From the NCBI GenBank assembly GCA_949130485.1, contig OX422196.1:3640889-3704888 (forward strand): a DNA stretch of 64,000 bases, in the 5' to 3' direction. Every line of letters starts with the position of its first letter. The first letter of the stretch is position 1. The notes under the pieces are model-generated. The model ran no database searches, had not been told where the DNA came from, and worked only from the letters and a program-made list of their open reading frames with translations. This DNA comes from Agelas oroides. Its lineage: Eukaryota; Porifera; Demospongiae; Agelasida; Agelasidae. Below, piece by piece: positions 11,392 to 23,446 of the stretch. The translations under genes and the position numbers were made by a program.

Positions 11392-11755
11392 GTAAGTCAT
11401 TGTGTTGCTTGTATTGTGTAGCAACATGTGCATGTAGCACTACATAGTATGAACGTGCACTCACTGAACCACATCCCCCTATAGTATGACAGACCTGCAT
11501 TGTATGTATTGCAAAGAGCCACCCACTGCATAGGCTTATTGGTAACGAGGCGAAAGTATTGTAACAGGCTTGTCTCCAGCCTTCAGATATGCGCCCTTGC
11601 CACCGGTTTGAACAGGGCAGAGCTATGCGGGCTTGCCCATTGTAGGATGCTAACTTGCCTTAATGCCTCTACCGGCGCAACTCTGCACTTGCCTTCTGCA
11701 CGCCATGGCACCTACACTCAGGTCTGCCGACTGTGCCGCCACCAAATAGTTGTAA

Positions 11756-13160
11756 TCAATCCACTCTGTTCTTGCTGGCTTTCGCACAATCACAAGCTCT
11801 CTTTATGGCTTCTTGAGAAGGCTTCCAATACTTATCATTGAAGTCTGAGTCCGAAATACCCGGCAGTAGATGTCGTAACGTTTGTTCTATAAACAGCAAA
11901 CCCTCTTCCGTTAGCTTGTTCGAGGCCATGATGTCAGTGGCGAAAACACTTTCGCGTGCTAAGGCAATAGCCAGCCTCCTGATACCTGTAGGATTCAACA
12001 GCTTGCTGTTGTGTCATATTACGACGTCCACAGGCTTCAACGTAAGCTTTGTTGGCGAAACTGGTGGTTTTGAAGAGGGAAGAACTGGGGATCTGCTGGC
12101 TGGATGCAGCGGCTGGAGAGGCGAACTGCTGACCGGATGTGTAGGGAAAGGATGTTTGTAGCTCGGTCCTGGGGGAAGCATGGGCACTGGTGGAGGGGAG
12201 AAGGGAGTGACCTGCCTTGTCATTGGCGAGTACAATGCCATGTCGTTGTGGAGAGGTGACGTGTACGATGGTACTGGTGATGGCGGTATAGAAATTAATG
12301 CGTTTTGCTCTATCGTAGCGATTCTTGGTTCTATGGCATCAAGCCTGTTTACAACTTGCAGAAAGAGACAATGTATTGCTTGGATAGACTCTGTGGAGGA
12401 AAGAGAAACAGGTATATAAACAGCAACGTACATACACACAGCAGCAGGTTCTATATACCCAGAACCACTGTAAACTATCATGTATGTGTAGCTGTACATG
12501 TAGCATGACACCACAGACTATCACACATTTACATTGTACCTTGGGTACTATCCACTTCTGCAGCCCTCCCCTCCTCTCTGCTCTTCTGTTCTTGTTTTTC
12601 GCTGGTGAGCAGGTCACTCATCCCCAGTTTGGAGAAGATCTCGAACATGCTCTCGTTGAGCAGGCGGGAAAAGCCTGGGCTGTCAGCATCCTCTTCCGGC
12701 GCTGTCAAGCCCTCCGGAATGGTCTGCGTAAGAATCGTAGCTGACCCTGCACTTGTAGTAGCTGTACATGTAGTAGCTGTACTGAAGCCTGTGGCTGTGG
12801 GAAAACACAAACAGCACAGCTGAATGAACACATGAATTGCATGTGAATTACACGTGAATTGAATTAGCTAGCTAGCTTTAATAGTTCTTCGCACGTGACA
12901 ATACGACGGAGCTGTTGCTTACCAGCTGCAGTGTAGTGTCTCTTTGCAGGCTTCAGCCCGATGTCCTCCTGCTCCATCTTCCCTGCCTCTGGCAGTAACA
13001 CGCAGTACCAAATTTTCATGCCTCCTTTGCCCTTCCCCTTGACGGGCCAGTGCACCTCAGCTTCCTCCATGCCCTCTTCATTGCAGCGCCCCGTCCGCAC
13101 TACAGTCTTCGACGGGACATCTGACACTTTGCCATCCCACCACCGAGAATCGTTGTCCAT
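11756..13160 (-). pseudogene. BEN-domain-like protein gene, three exons, one in-frame TGA
   Basis: Exon 1 (13160-12923) opens MDNDSRWWDGKVSD and includes HWPVKGKGKGGMKIWYCVLL; donor G|GTAAGC. Exon 2 (12794-12540; acceptor TTTTCCCACAG, donor G|GTACAA) is Thr- and acid-rich. Exon 3 (12390-11756; acceptor CCTCCACAG) has a Q-V-V-N-R-L helix, a 90-residue Pro/Ser-rich linker and a C-terminal module with LNPTGIRRLAIALARESVF, W(KP) and a terminal RACDC, which resembles a BEN domain (a DNA/protein-binding fold of chromatin factors). All phases fit. At 12014-12016 a TGA falls just before the BEN-like module, where CGA (Arg) would keep the frame. The gene is therefore either freshly inactivated, polymorphic, or makes a protein lacking its C-terminal domain. 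It lies 0.7 kb downstream of the tyrosine recombinase on the same strand. Confidence 0.55.
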
Positions 13161-13639
13161 GAAACGTACGCTTACGTTTTCGGTATCCGTTGTTGCTGGA
13201 AGCTGTCTCGTTCATTCACTCTTTGAAAATACATTGTGGCAATGCCGCAAAGGTAGTGGTTAAATACTAAACTTAAAGTTATTACAAAAAATATTCAAGT
13301 GAATGTGTACAGGCACAAAATACTAAACCAGAGTTATGCAGTGACCTTTGATCATTTGCACTTACACACATATGCTTTGCAAGTGGTTGTTGTAACAGCT
13401 CATGTACCTCAAGTAATCTGTTACAACAAACTTGTAACATATTGTAACATATTGATGCTAATTGTAGTAAATGCACCTTAGTGGTTAATTTAAGAGTACT
13501 CTGTACATAGAAGTTCAACAATTCATGGGCAATATCTAAACAATTACAATTTTAGTGAAAGCAAATAAAGTAACTAAGGAATGAAACTGAATAAATTATC
13601 AAAAGAGATGAGAAGTGACACTGCTACCAGTGACCCATA

Positions 13640-13797
13640 AACTGAATAAGTGATCAAAGTTGAGCAAGTGACATTGGAGTCACCATAACTGAATAAGTGA
13701 TCAAAGTTGAGCAAGTGACATTGGAGTCACCATAACTGAATAAGTGATCAAAGTTGAGCAAGTGACATTGGAGTCACCATAACTGAATAAGTGATCA
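13640..13797. repeat. 47-bp tandem repeat, 3.4 copies
   Basis: Units starting AACTGAATAAGTGATCAAAG and ending GACATTGGAGTCACCAT run from 13640 with virtually no divergence; the last is truncated after 17 bp. They lie between the BEN-like gene and the recombinase. Near-identity implies recent expansion. Confidence 0.85.
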
Positions 13798-13872
13798 TGA
13801 TATTGTGAATAAATGATGAGAAGTTGGGTTAAGTGGTACAAGCTAACCAGTGTTCCATGGTTCCTTCTTTTT

Positions 13873-15549
13873 TCAAATGTCCATTTTCGCAAGATTTAGA
13901 AACACTTCCAAGTCATCTGCAGAATAAGAGGTATCAGGGTCGAATTCATAGCCAGACGAATTGAAACTTGTGCTAGCTTCTTCATTGCAGCCAGATGAAT
14001 TGAGTGTTGTATTAGCTTTGCTTGTATTAGCTTGTTCACTCTCTGCTGATGGGGTGTTGGCAAGGATATTGGAAACCATTGCTTGTTGCTGAGGAGTAAC
14101 TCTCTCATACATTCATAAGGCTGACAGAGACCTATGTCCTGTACGCTTCTGAATTATAGCTTCCGGAGTTCCAGAATCAAATAACATGGTTGTCCCAGTA
14201 ACATGTAAGCTGTGGTTGGTAAAATTACCAGAAATGTTAGCTTCTTTCATCATAGTCTTCAGTAGCGTAGACAGCTTCGTTTTGGGAAAGTTTTCGTCCC
14301 AGAACCAAGGTTTAATACCAGTGGGTGTAAATGGCATCGGTTTCATGTAAAAAAAGGGAGTTACTTTTGATGGCAAGTGGCGGGACTTTAGAAAAGTAAA
14401 AGTCGAGTATAGCAACATGGCACCTACTAGTATTTGTGGCTGAAATAGGAACAATTTTTCCCTCTGTTGGATCAGCAATTCCTCCAGGATGGTTTTGAGA
14501 GCCATATTCGTAATACACGTAACAGTCAGGATTTGTGAAGCGACGGATTTGAGAAAATCTGAATGTAGCATGTTCCTGGTAACCTCTGAGGTGAAAATTT
14601 TTACCATTGAGGTAAAATACAGTATTGAGTAAAGAAGCCGGAGAATGGCAACCGAGGATTCCTTTCATCCAAAGTGTATTCTCAGTCTCAGGCATTATGA
14701 CGTCAGCTCGTTTCCTTTCGACTCCTATCCCGTTGGCATGGAGCATTCGCAGTTGGTGGTCAAGTGCACCGTACAGACAAGGGTAGAACCTTTCTTGAGA
14801 GGTTCTCTCAATGAAGTTGACAACATTCTGGGCTCCAAGGTTTGCTTTCAGCACTCTGTGAATGGCACTCAGGATGTTCTTGATGGTGCCAGGGTATAAC
14901 TTACCATCAGCTCTTTGTACCTCTAGTACAAAAGCTGCAAGCCATTCATCGTGGACATTGATAGGGTACACTTTCTCCAGTAGATTGGTTGGGCAAATCG
15001 TCATCGAAGCATCAGCATTGGCATTCCTGGAGGCTACCCACTCTATAAAAACCTTACTTGCCCTATTGTTATTGATCCTGGTTCTCGCTGGAACGAAGAG
15101 TTTGCAGTGCTGCTCCAGTTCAGCAGAGGATAGTGGCTTCGGAAATCTAGTGGCAGGGGGCTGTTCGAAAGGTTTCCACGGTGACTTGACAGGTAGGCAG
15201 TTCTCTTTGTTGGCAACTGGAAACGGTAGGCTAGGACTAGCCGTAAGCGGTGCGCTTCGAAAACAGTTCTCTTGATTGCCAGTTAGAAGCGGTAGGGGAT
15301 GGGTCTGGGGTGGCAGCTTCTGTTTGACGAATGGCCTTGGCACCACGATGGGGGTTCGGTGAGCAGCTGGGTGAGTGGCTGGTGAATGTGAAACTAGCTG
15401 GTGAGGTTTTGGTCGTTGAGCTTCAGTAGACCGTAGGTAGTGCTGTTTTTCGACAAAATATTGTCGATACTCCAGATTTTCTTTTGAGCGTTCTCTCCTT
15501 CCATCCCGTCTTCTGCTTGTTCTCGAGCAATTAAAACTGGTGGTAGCAT
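13873..15549 (-). pseudogene. Crypton-type tyrosine recombinase (DUF3504), copy 1
   Basis: Reading from about 15549 (no in-frame ATG; the true start may be in another exon): a basic Arg-rich start, a Pro-rich linker with two NKENC/NQENC repeats, a helical N-terminal core domain (VFIEWVASRNANAD, YPGTIKNILSAIHRVLK), then the catalytic domain with FYLNGKNFHLRGYQEHATFR, the SKVP motif, PWFW and the terminal boxes NHSLHVTGT, TGHRSLSAL and MYERVTPQQQA. The order matches the DUF3504 domain of ZMYM/QRICH1/KIAA1958 proteins, which descends from Crypton recombinases. Defects: a one-base frameshift near 14385; TGA at the codon after SLSAL, where the family has Arg; and HSLR changed to HSLH, which replaces the box-II catalytic arginine (CGT to CAT). 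The catalytic tyrosine is still encoded after the stop. Confidence 0.8.
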
Positions 15550-15752
15550 GGGTGCATTACAAAATTAATTAGTCATTGTATTTTGTGCACGCGTCTCATG
15601 TTTTGGCACGTGCACACGTGGCGTACTCGCGCGCATGCGCGTGATACCCAAAATAATCTTGTACATGTTCCTGTACTGGCTTCTAATGTAAAAGGGTCTC
15701 TGTGTCCTGACGTGTCTTTTGTTCAAGGATTTCGGGATGTAGTATACCTCAC

Positions 15753-18700
15753 TCCCATTGATGCAGTTCTCTGCCGTGCTTACAAATCCGGTCTAATCAT
15801 AACTCAACCATTTTTGGCGTCTCAGATCATTGTAGTGCATCTCTTTCCTCATATCGAGGTAGTCGCACCACTCCATATCTTTGTTGAGAGCAAGGGGAGT
15901 TTTTTTTGCAGAATTCTGGTGTCACTCAACTTCAGTGGTGTTCTACAGACTGGGCATTTGTTGCTGGCAAGAGATCTTGCACATTCAGGGTGGCAATCTG
16001 CTGCACAGCAAACGAGTCGTTTCTTGCTGGTGCTTTCATATTTGCCATTGTACCTACAGCAACTATGTTGGTCCTACAAACTGTGCACGGTAACACTTGC
16101 AGCTTTTGGTGGCTAACAATACAGGCTGAAGTGTCCTTGTAGTTCTCTGCCGTGCTTACAAGTCTGGTCTAATCATAACTCAACCCTTTTTGGCGTCTCA
16201 GATCATTGTAGTGCATCTCTTTCCTCATATCGAGGTAGTCGCACCACTCCATATCATCTTTGTTGAGAGCAAGGGGAGTTTTTTTGCAGAATTCTGGTGT
16301 CACTCAACTTCAGTGGTGTTCTATAAACTGGGCATTTGTTGCTGGCAAGTGATCTTGCACATGCAGGGTGGCAATCTGCTCCACAGCAAATGGGTCGTTT
16401 CTTGCTGGTACTTTCATATTTGCCATTGTACCTACAGCAACTATGTTGGTCCTACAAACTGCACACGGTAGCACTTGCAGCTGTTGGTGGCTAACAATAC
16501 AGGCTGAAATTTCCTTGTAACACAGGTCCCATTGATGCAGTTCTCTGCCGTGCTTACAAGTCTGGTCTAATCATAACTCAACCCTTTTTGGCGTCTCAGA
16601 TCATTGTAGTGCATCTCTTTCCTCATATCGAGGTAGTCGCACCACTCCATATCATCTTTGTTGAGAGCAAGGGGAGTTTTTTTGCAGAATTCTGGTGTCA
16701 CTCAACTTCAGTGGTGTTCTACAAACTGGGCATTTGTTGCTGGCAAGTGATCTTGCACATTCAGGGTGGCAATCTGCTCCACAGCAAACGATTCATTTCT
16801 TGCTGGTACTTTCATATTTGCCATTGTACCTACAGCAACTATGTTGGTCCTACAAACTGCACACGGTAGCACTTGCAGCTGTTGGTGGCTAACAATACAG
16901 GCTGAAATGTCCTTGTAACACAGGTCCCATTGATGCAGTTCTCTGCCGTGCTTGCAAGTCTGGTCTACATACATCATAACTCAACCCTTTTTGGCGTCTC
17001 AGATCATTGTAGTGCATCTCTTTCCTCATATCGAGGTAGTCGCACCACTCCATATCATCTTTGTTGAGAGCAAGGGGAGTTTTTTGCAGAATTCTGGTGT
17101 CACTCAACTTCAGTGGTGTTCTACAAACTGGGCATTTGTTGCTGGCAAGTGATCTTGCACATGCAGGGTGGCAATCTGCTCCACAGCAAACGAGTTGTTT
17201 CTTGCTGGTGCTTTCATATTTGCCATTGTACCTACAGCAACTATGTTGGTCCTACAAACTGCGCACGGTAGCACTTGCAGCTGTTGGTGGCTAACAATAC
17301 AGGCTGAAATGTCCTTGTAACACAGGTCCCATTGATGCAGTTCTCTGCCGTGCTTGCAAGTCTGGTCTACATACATCATAACTCAACCCTTTTTGGCGTC
17401 TCAGATCATTGTAGTGCATCTCTTTCCTCATATCGAGGTAGTCGCACCACTCCATATCATCTTTGTTGAGAGCAAGGGGAGTTTTTTTTGCAGAATTCTG
17501 ACGCCACTCAACTTAAGAGGTGTTCTACAAACTGGGCATTTGCTGCTGGCAAGAGATCTTGCACATGCAGGGTGGCAATCTGCTCCACAGCAAATGAGTT
17601 GTTTCTTGCTGGTGCTTTCATACGTATTTGCCATTGTACCTACAGCAACTATGTTGGTCCTACAAACTGCACACGGTAGCACTTGCAGCTGTTGGTGGCT
17701 AACAATACAGGCTGAAATGTCCTTGTAACACAGGTCCCATTGATGCAGTTCTCTGCCGTGCTTGCAAGTCTGGTCTACATACATCATAACTCAACCCTTT
17801 TTGGCGTCTCAGATCATTGTAGTGCATCTCTTTCCTCATATCGAGGTAGTCGCACCACTCCTTATCATCTTTGTTGAGAGCAAGGGGAGTTTTTTGCAGA
17901 ATTCTGGTGTCACTCAACTTCAGTGGTGTTCTACAAACTGGGCATTTGTTGCTGGCAAGTGATCTTGCACATGCAGGGTGGCAATCTGCTCCACAGCAAA
18001 CGAGTTGTTTCTTGCTGGTGCTTTCATATTTGCCATTGTACCTACAGCAACTATGTTGGTCCTACAAACTGCACACGGTAGCACTTGCAGCTGTTGGTGG
18101 CTAACAATACAGGCTGAAATGTCCTTGTAACACAGGTCCCATTGATGCAGTTCTCTGCCGTGCTTGCAAGTCTGGTCTACATACATCATAACTCAACCCT
18201 TTTTGGCGTCTCAGATCATTGTAGTGCATCTCTTTCCTCATATCGAGGTAGTCGCACCACTCCATATCATCTTTGTTGAGAGCAAGGGGAGTTTTTTTTT
18301 GCAGAATTCTGGTGTCACTCAACTTCAGTGGTGTTCTACAAACTGGGCATTTGTTGCTGGCAAGTGATCTTGCACATGCAGGGTGGCAATCTGCTCCACA
18401 GCAAACGAGTCGTTTCTTGCTGGTGCTTTCATATTTGCCATTGTACCTACAGCAACTATGTTGGTCCTACAAACTGCACACGGTAGCACTTGCAGCTGTT
18501 GGTGGCTAACAATACAGGCTGAAATGTCCTTGTAACACAGGTCCCATTGATGCAGTTCTCTGCCGTGCTTGCAAGTCTGGTCTACATACATCATAACTCA
18601 ACCCTTTTTGGCGTCTCAGATCATTGTAGTGCATCTCTTTCCTCATATCGAGGTAGTCGCACCACTCCATATCATCTTTGTTGAGAGCAAGGGGAGTTTT

Positions 18701-19348
18701 TTTGCAGAATTCTGGTGTCACTCAACTTCAGTGGTGTTCTACAAACTGGGCATTTGTTGCTGGCAAGTGATCTTGCACATTCAGGGTGGCAATCTGCTCC
18801 ACAGCAAACGAGTCATTTCTTGCTGGTACTTTCATATTTGCCATTGTACCTACAGCAACTATGTTGGTCCTACAAACTGCACACGGTAGCACTTGCAGCT
18901 GTTGGTGGCTAACAATACAGGCTGAAATGTCCTTGTAACACAGGTCCCATTGATGCAGTTCTCTGCTGTGCTTGCAAGTCTGGTCTACATGCATCATAAC
19001 TCAACCCTTTTTGGCGTCTCAGATCATTGTAGTGCATCTCTTTCCTCATATCGAGGTAGTCGCACCACTCCATATCATCTTTGTTGAGAGCAAGGGGAGT
19101 TTTTTTTGCAGAATTCTGGTGTCACTCAACTTCAGTGGTGTTCTACAAACTGGACATTTGCTGCTGGCAAGAGATCTTGCACATGCAGGGTGGCAATCTG
19201 CTCCACAGCAAACGAGTCGTTTCTTGCTGGTGCTTTCATATTTGCCATTGTACCTACAGCAACTATGTTGGTCCTACAAACTGCGCACGGTAGCACTTGC
19301 AGCTGTTGGTGGCTAACAATACAGGCTGAAGTGTCCTTGTAACACAGG
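15753..19348 (-). repeat. Nine-copy, about 400-bp tandem array derived from a cysteine-rich zinc-finger exon
   Basis: A fixed anchor (GTCGCACCACTCC) recurs nine times at about 15862, 16229, 16635, 17039, 17441, 17849, 18251, 18656 and 19059, giving periods of 367, 406, 404, 402, 408, 402, 405 and 403 bp. Copies differ by few substitutions. On the minus strand each unit reads CKHGRELHQWDLCYKD, LPCAVCRTNI, CCGADCHPACARSL and CPVCRTPLKLSD, then ALNKDDMEWCDYLDMRKEMH. Two indels vary between units: a poly-A tract on the coding strand of 8, 7, 7, 6, 8, 6, 9, 7 and 8 bases, and a 4-bp ACGT present only in the fifth unit. The leftmost units lack 5 bp and end KGLSYD-stop, probably the original C-terminus. 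Confidence 0.9.
17428..17787 (-). CDS. RING/treble-clef-like unit with continuous frame (array unit 5)
   Basis: Only in this unit does an extra ACGT (near 17622) put both cysteine clusters into one 119-codon frame: LPCAVCRTNI, then a Lys-rich linker, then ICCGADCHPACARSL and KCPVCRTPL. C-x2-C ... C-x-x-x-C-H-x2-C ... C-x2-C suggests a zinc-binding treble clef of the RING/PHD class, although spacing in the middle pair is not canonical. Past KLSGVRILQKK the frame is lost because the A-tract has 8 bases. Whether the array is transcribed or translated cannot be told. Confidence 0.5.
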   Translation of the reverse strand: MMYVDQTCKHGRELHQWDLCYKDISACIVSHQQLQVLPCAVCRTNIVAVGTMANTYESTSKKQLICCGADCHPACARSLASSKCPVCRTPLKLSGVRILQKKLPLLSTKMIWSGATTSI

Positions 19349-19484
19349 GGATATACTGCTTGCAGCACGGTGTTTCAACCCAATCAACTTTAAGTGGAAT
19401 TGCACAAGTTATGGAGTGTTGACATACATGTACTGGGCATTTGATTGTGTCACTTATATATCTTGCTGTTTGCATGGTGGACAT
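19349..19484 (-). CDS. N-terminal exon of the cysteine-rich zinc-finger gene
   Basis: From ATG at 19484 the minus strand reads MSTMQTARYISDTIKCPVHV, then CQHSITC and ETPCCKQYIPC: a separate cysteine cluster not present in the array units. The sequence then runs into the first array unit at 19348. This looks like the original 5' end of the gene whose next segment was amplified. No splice site is needed, although the frame changes at the junction, which hints at an intron or an indel. Confidence 0.45.
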
Positions 19485-20411
19485 GGTAGCGTCCTCTGAC
19501 TAGACCACGCACCTTCCTAATGGAATTAGGGTTCTATAGATTAGCTATGGGTACATGAAGCTGGTCAGCACATAGTTCTAGAAACGAGGCCACCCCCGAG
19601 AAATTCGCTAACATAACCAGCTGGAATGTTCTATGGAAATCAGTAAGTAGATCTGTAACCCGCTTGGCCTAGCTTCAGCATCTAAGGATTTACTGCAATT
19701 ACTACATATTAGCTATATAGGCTGAAAAGAGCATTTCATGTTTGTAAACTGATTGATCCCCTTCAGGTTACTTTTCACTTAGCAGGCAAATCCCTGAAGA
19801 TTTCAGTGGAGGATTTGGTTATTATAATTTGAATGTTGGTATTCAAGGTGGAACTTGGAAGATGAGCTCGATGTTTTTTTGCCAACTAGTCCCGAATTTC
19901 ACTTTTCCCTTTTGGCTGACCTGATCAACTATGCCACCAAGCGGGCATCAATGTGAAGCCATAATTCTGGCTAACTTCCTTCATTAGAACAAAAGCATTG
20001 TTGTATGTCTCCAGTGAAATCATCTACAGATTCTGGCATAGGAGGGTATCTCTGTCAGCAGCTCTGGTAAAGTGATGTTCTTATAGAGTTCAAGGTAGGG
20101 AAGGTGGCAGCTACTTCTTCATCATCACCCACAGTCCTTAAAGTCTTTGCAATAGAAATTGTTTCTGAACTGGCTCTTGTCTTCATTTCTCGAACAACTC
20201 AACTTAATTAATTAAAGAACAAAAAAACTTGCTTATAAAGGTAGCTAGGGCCAAATCAGATCTTTTTAAACATACTTTATAATCTCATGGAAAACACAGT
20301 TTAGAGTAGTAGACATAACAGGAGTAGATGAAAAAGGAGTAGAGAAAACTAGTAGTAGACGATAAAAATTTAGATGAACCAGGTATCAATCCAATAACTA
20401 GGTAACACCAC
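19485..20411. other. No gene recognised
   Basis: AT-rich sequence without open frames of note; it should include the promoter of the cysteine-rich gene if that gene is expressed. Confidence 0.4.
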
Positions 20412-21041
20412 TTAACCCATTACACCCGATAGCGGCCAAATGCGCCCGTGAAATTTCTTGTCCGTTACACCCGATAGCGGCCAAATGCGCCCGCACTTCG
20501 CTTCCGCTATTTATCATGATCGCTGCGCCTTTTTGGACTTGGAGTTAGTTATTACGTGTAACAGGAAGTCGATCGAAGCATAATTAGCTGCGGTGTCCTA
20601 TAGGGACTTCCCCTCAAAATCGCGTTCGAAGTTTGCCTGCCGATCGTAGTTAGCCACAGTACAGCTTATATCCACACGCTACTTGTTCTATCGTCTATAT
20701 ACTATCTAATCGTGTCAGAGACAGTTGAAACGTACCTTCGCTGAAACTGTCTGCCAACTTTTGCCGTGTATTATCGGTCATTTTCAGGTACACAGCGGGT
20801 ACCTACGTTTCCACCGTTGTAGCTTCTTCGGACTTTATTAGCAGGTCTTCTGACTACGTTCTGAGTAAAGCAGGTTTGTTTTCAACTAAGCTAAGCCTGA
20901 CTATCATTGCCTGAACTCAGCTATTTTACAAGATATAACGCAATGAATCAACACTTCACAAAATCGCCATTTTTTATTAGCTTCTCTCGTAACCACGCGA
21001 TCGATTTCTGCGCATGCGCGTAGGGGTTAAAGGGTTAAATG
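20412..21041. mobile_element. TTAA-bounded element H (piggyBac-like MITE candidate)
   Basis: Begins TTAACCCATTACACCCGATA and ends GTAGGGGTTAAAGGGTTAA. The outermost TTAA on each side would be the target duplication and CCC...GGG the element ends, as in piggyBac-type elements. The left end carries a 45-bp internal duplication (ACACCCGATAGCGGCCAAAT at 20423 and 20465). No transposase frame. The terminal match is only about 9 of 12 bp, so the assignment is tentative. Confidence 0.45.
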
Positions 21042-21884
21042 CAGTTTGCATTATTTTCTATTTAGTGCACAGCAGGGACAAGTGGTTGATCGTTAATGCT
21101 AATCTGTGTTTAGGGTAGAATAGGCATTCCAAGGTCAGCTTACGTACCATACATGTTGAGCTTTCAGCTTCAGGAGAAGGGTCGTCATTGCCTGAGATGC
21201 AGGAGGGATGGTATCCATAGGTGATAGTGGTGGCAACCAAAGTATGAAACAATACAGTACCAATTAGTGGTGGACTTTAGAAATACATACCAGAATTGGA
21301 GTAATCCTTCTTCAGTCGAGAACCAGATATCCAAATCACTTTACTGGCAAACTATATAGACTACTGCTGCACTAATGCGTGTACAAAATATTCTGAAACT
21401 TTGAACAAATTCCATTTGAATGCCGCTTGTGCATGCCGCCTGTACATGCACATGTACAATTATGCAGTGTTCAGTTGCTTCTTTGTTGAACATGTACAGT
21501 GCTACGAGGATTGTCGCCTGTCCCAGTCAATTTATGACATGCTTTCAGTTTGTTTGTTGGTTTCTGGGTTTCTTAACTTCACTGTTCATATTACTGTGAC
21601 TCACAAGATCATTGACCCTTTGTCCACTTCATTGACCCTTTGTGCTTGGTCATCTGCTGGCTGACTGGCCTGAGAATGAGACTGGCAGACTCAAGGGGGT
21701 GGGGCAATTTGTCTTGGAATGTGACCAGGTTAACCCTAAAAATGCATCAAAACATATCAGTACAGAATGAGCAACAAAAAGGTGGGTGGGGGCTAGGACA
21801 AATGCTACCTTCACTTACAACCACTTGTCTCATTCTAGATATGCATACAATGTACAATGGTCACCAAGTTGGTTTGGGGGTCAT
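21042..21884. other. No gene recognised
   Basis: Only short open frames. A possible minus-strand exon end occurs at about 21147 (ATG|GTACGTAAG, a strong donor) after a stretch rich in D, E and S, but no acceptor or partner exon was found. Confidence 0.35.
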
Positions 21885-22765
21885 TTAACCCTTTATACGC
21901 GAATGACAGATAAATACGTCAAAAATTTACATGCGTTAATGACAAATGACATCTAAAGATGTCGAGGCTACGGCTAAGTGTTATCACAGCCCAGTGCGAA
22001 TAACTACAAGCTTTGTATCTGAAAAACAACTTATTGACCATGTTTTCTTCTCAACACCTATAAGCAGAAGCACAACACTAATGAAAGGCACTGAAGTGCC
22101 AAACCCTCAGCGCAGCAGTGCATGTGATTTTACTTGTGTGTTGACTAAAATCGATCACTGCCTCGTGACTCTCTCATGCTTGCCATGCACATTCTGTTTT
22201 GTTCCTGCCTATGCAAAGTTCGCTCACGAATTTCTGACGCTCTTTCACAGGCCTTGTGCAACTTATCTTTAGCTTTCCTTGCTGATTTCACACTATCATA
22301 GCTTTCTCTCGCAAATTACACTCTGCTTTTCGTTTGGATCGAAAGACATGATCACAGCGTTCACATGTCTTCCATCTTACAAGCACAGCAGCTTTACACT
22401 GCGGGCATACCTTTGTTGGAGGCATATTTACCGCCAATGGCGAACTCGCCGCAATGAACGTCTCTCCGCCGCTAGCCACGTGGTCCAGATTCATACGCAT
22501 GCGCGTTTTCCGCGGAGTAAAAAAATGGCCGACTTATTGTGTAGCCGTATGCCGTACATACAGGAAATGCTCTAGCTTCGCAACGAAGCATTTTCAGAGA
22601 AAATCGCTTATTTCGACCTTCATCTGCCGCCGAGAAGGTTAGTATCGTTTGTGGCACGAATAAACACGTGAAAAGTGAGATGTTGAGTAACAGACACACA
22701 GACAGACACACACACACACAGACCAAGTACTGTAACCCTCGCTGCGCATGCGCCCTGAGGGTTAA
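21885..22765. mobile_element. TTAA-bounded element I carrying a zinc-ribbon gene
   Basis: Starts TTAACCCTTTATACGCGAAT at 21885 and ends CGCCCTGAGGGTTAA at 22765, so TTAA-CCCT...AGGG-TTAA, the arrangement of piggyBac-class elements. It encloses a minus-strand gene with a CPQC zinc ribbon. A GCGCATGCGC-type subterminal motif is near both the gene start (22495) and the right end (22743). The inverted match is short, so the boundary call rests mainly on the paired TTAA. Confidence 0.45.
22145..22425 (-). pseudogene. CPQC zinc-ribbon plus charged-coil repeat protein, one frameshift
   Basis: From ATG at 22425: MPPTKVCPQCKAAVLVRWKT, then CERCDHVFRSKRKAECNLRE, a C-x2-C...C-x2-C ribbon. A one-base loss near 22310 shifts the frame; the continuation is a charged helix, SARKAKDKLHKACERASEIR, then LHRQEQNRMCMASMRES, and a stop at 22145. 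CPQC-ribbon proteins followed by L-x-R-Q-x-QNR-x-x-MAS-M-R repeats form a large family in sponge and cnidarian genomes as I remember it; their function is unknown to me. Its position inside a TTAA-bounded element suggests mobility. Confidence 0.55.
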
Positions 22766-23446
22766 CTACGAAGGTACAGTGGCCCTTGGGTTTCATAAAC
22801 ATCACGACAGTTTTGGAGCTATATGTTATTGTCAGTGAGAAAAGCCAAAGACGCTACCTTCCGCTCCTCTGCAGTGCTTCGTTTGGCTTTCCTGATGCTT
22901 TAGTTCTTGGATAAAAGCATTAAATAACTGCCATTACGCAAAAGTTAATCTATTTCCAGGTTTGAGGTTGATTGCATTCCATTCAATTGCGCATGTATTG
23001 GAATACACAAACAGATGTATAGCAGACATAGGGATACTGTAACCATGTCACTGAAACACTGAAAATAAGCGGGAAACCCAAAATCTGAGTTAGTATGGAA
23101 AAGTTGTGAATTGTTACAACATTATGAAGCATACTGAATGTACATTAAATGCTTGGGAGGCACCATACCATCATCAAGTACGTAACATTTGCGAAAGAAT
23201 AGTTACTGTTCAGCCAGTTTCTTTAACTTTTGTCATTCATGCTTGATATGGTTGCTAAGAGACTTCTTGCGGTTCTTCCAAAGTAATGGTGAATTCACTA
23301 TCTGGGACAGAAGGGAACACAGACTTTAGCAGGAACTCTTGCATCTTGCCAAGTTTATGTTCATCAAGAGGGGGTCTGGACTTGCCAGTTGTCGAAGACC
23401 GTACAAGTGTGTGGACACCGAAGAAACTGACAAGCCAGAGCGATTG
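22766..23446. other. No gene recognised
   Basis: No domain or convincing exon on either strand. It may be 3' flanking sequence of the Death-domain/transmembrane gene that ends near 23447 on the minus strand. Confidence 0.35.

Noticed and set aside
14645..15275. Plus-strand genes opposite recombinase copy 1
   Set aside because: They are complements of the recombinase codons; the minus strand has clear family motifs.
16190..18912. Plus-strand proteins repeated along the 400-bp array
   Set aside because: They are antisense to the cysteine-rich readings, have no domain, and repeat only because the DNA does.
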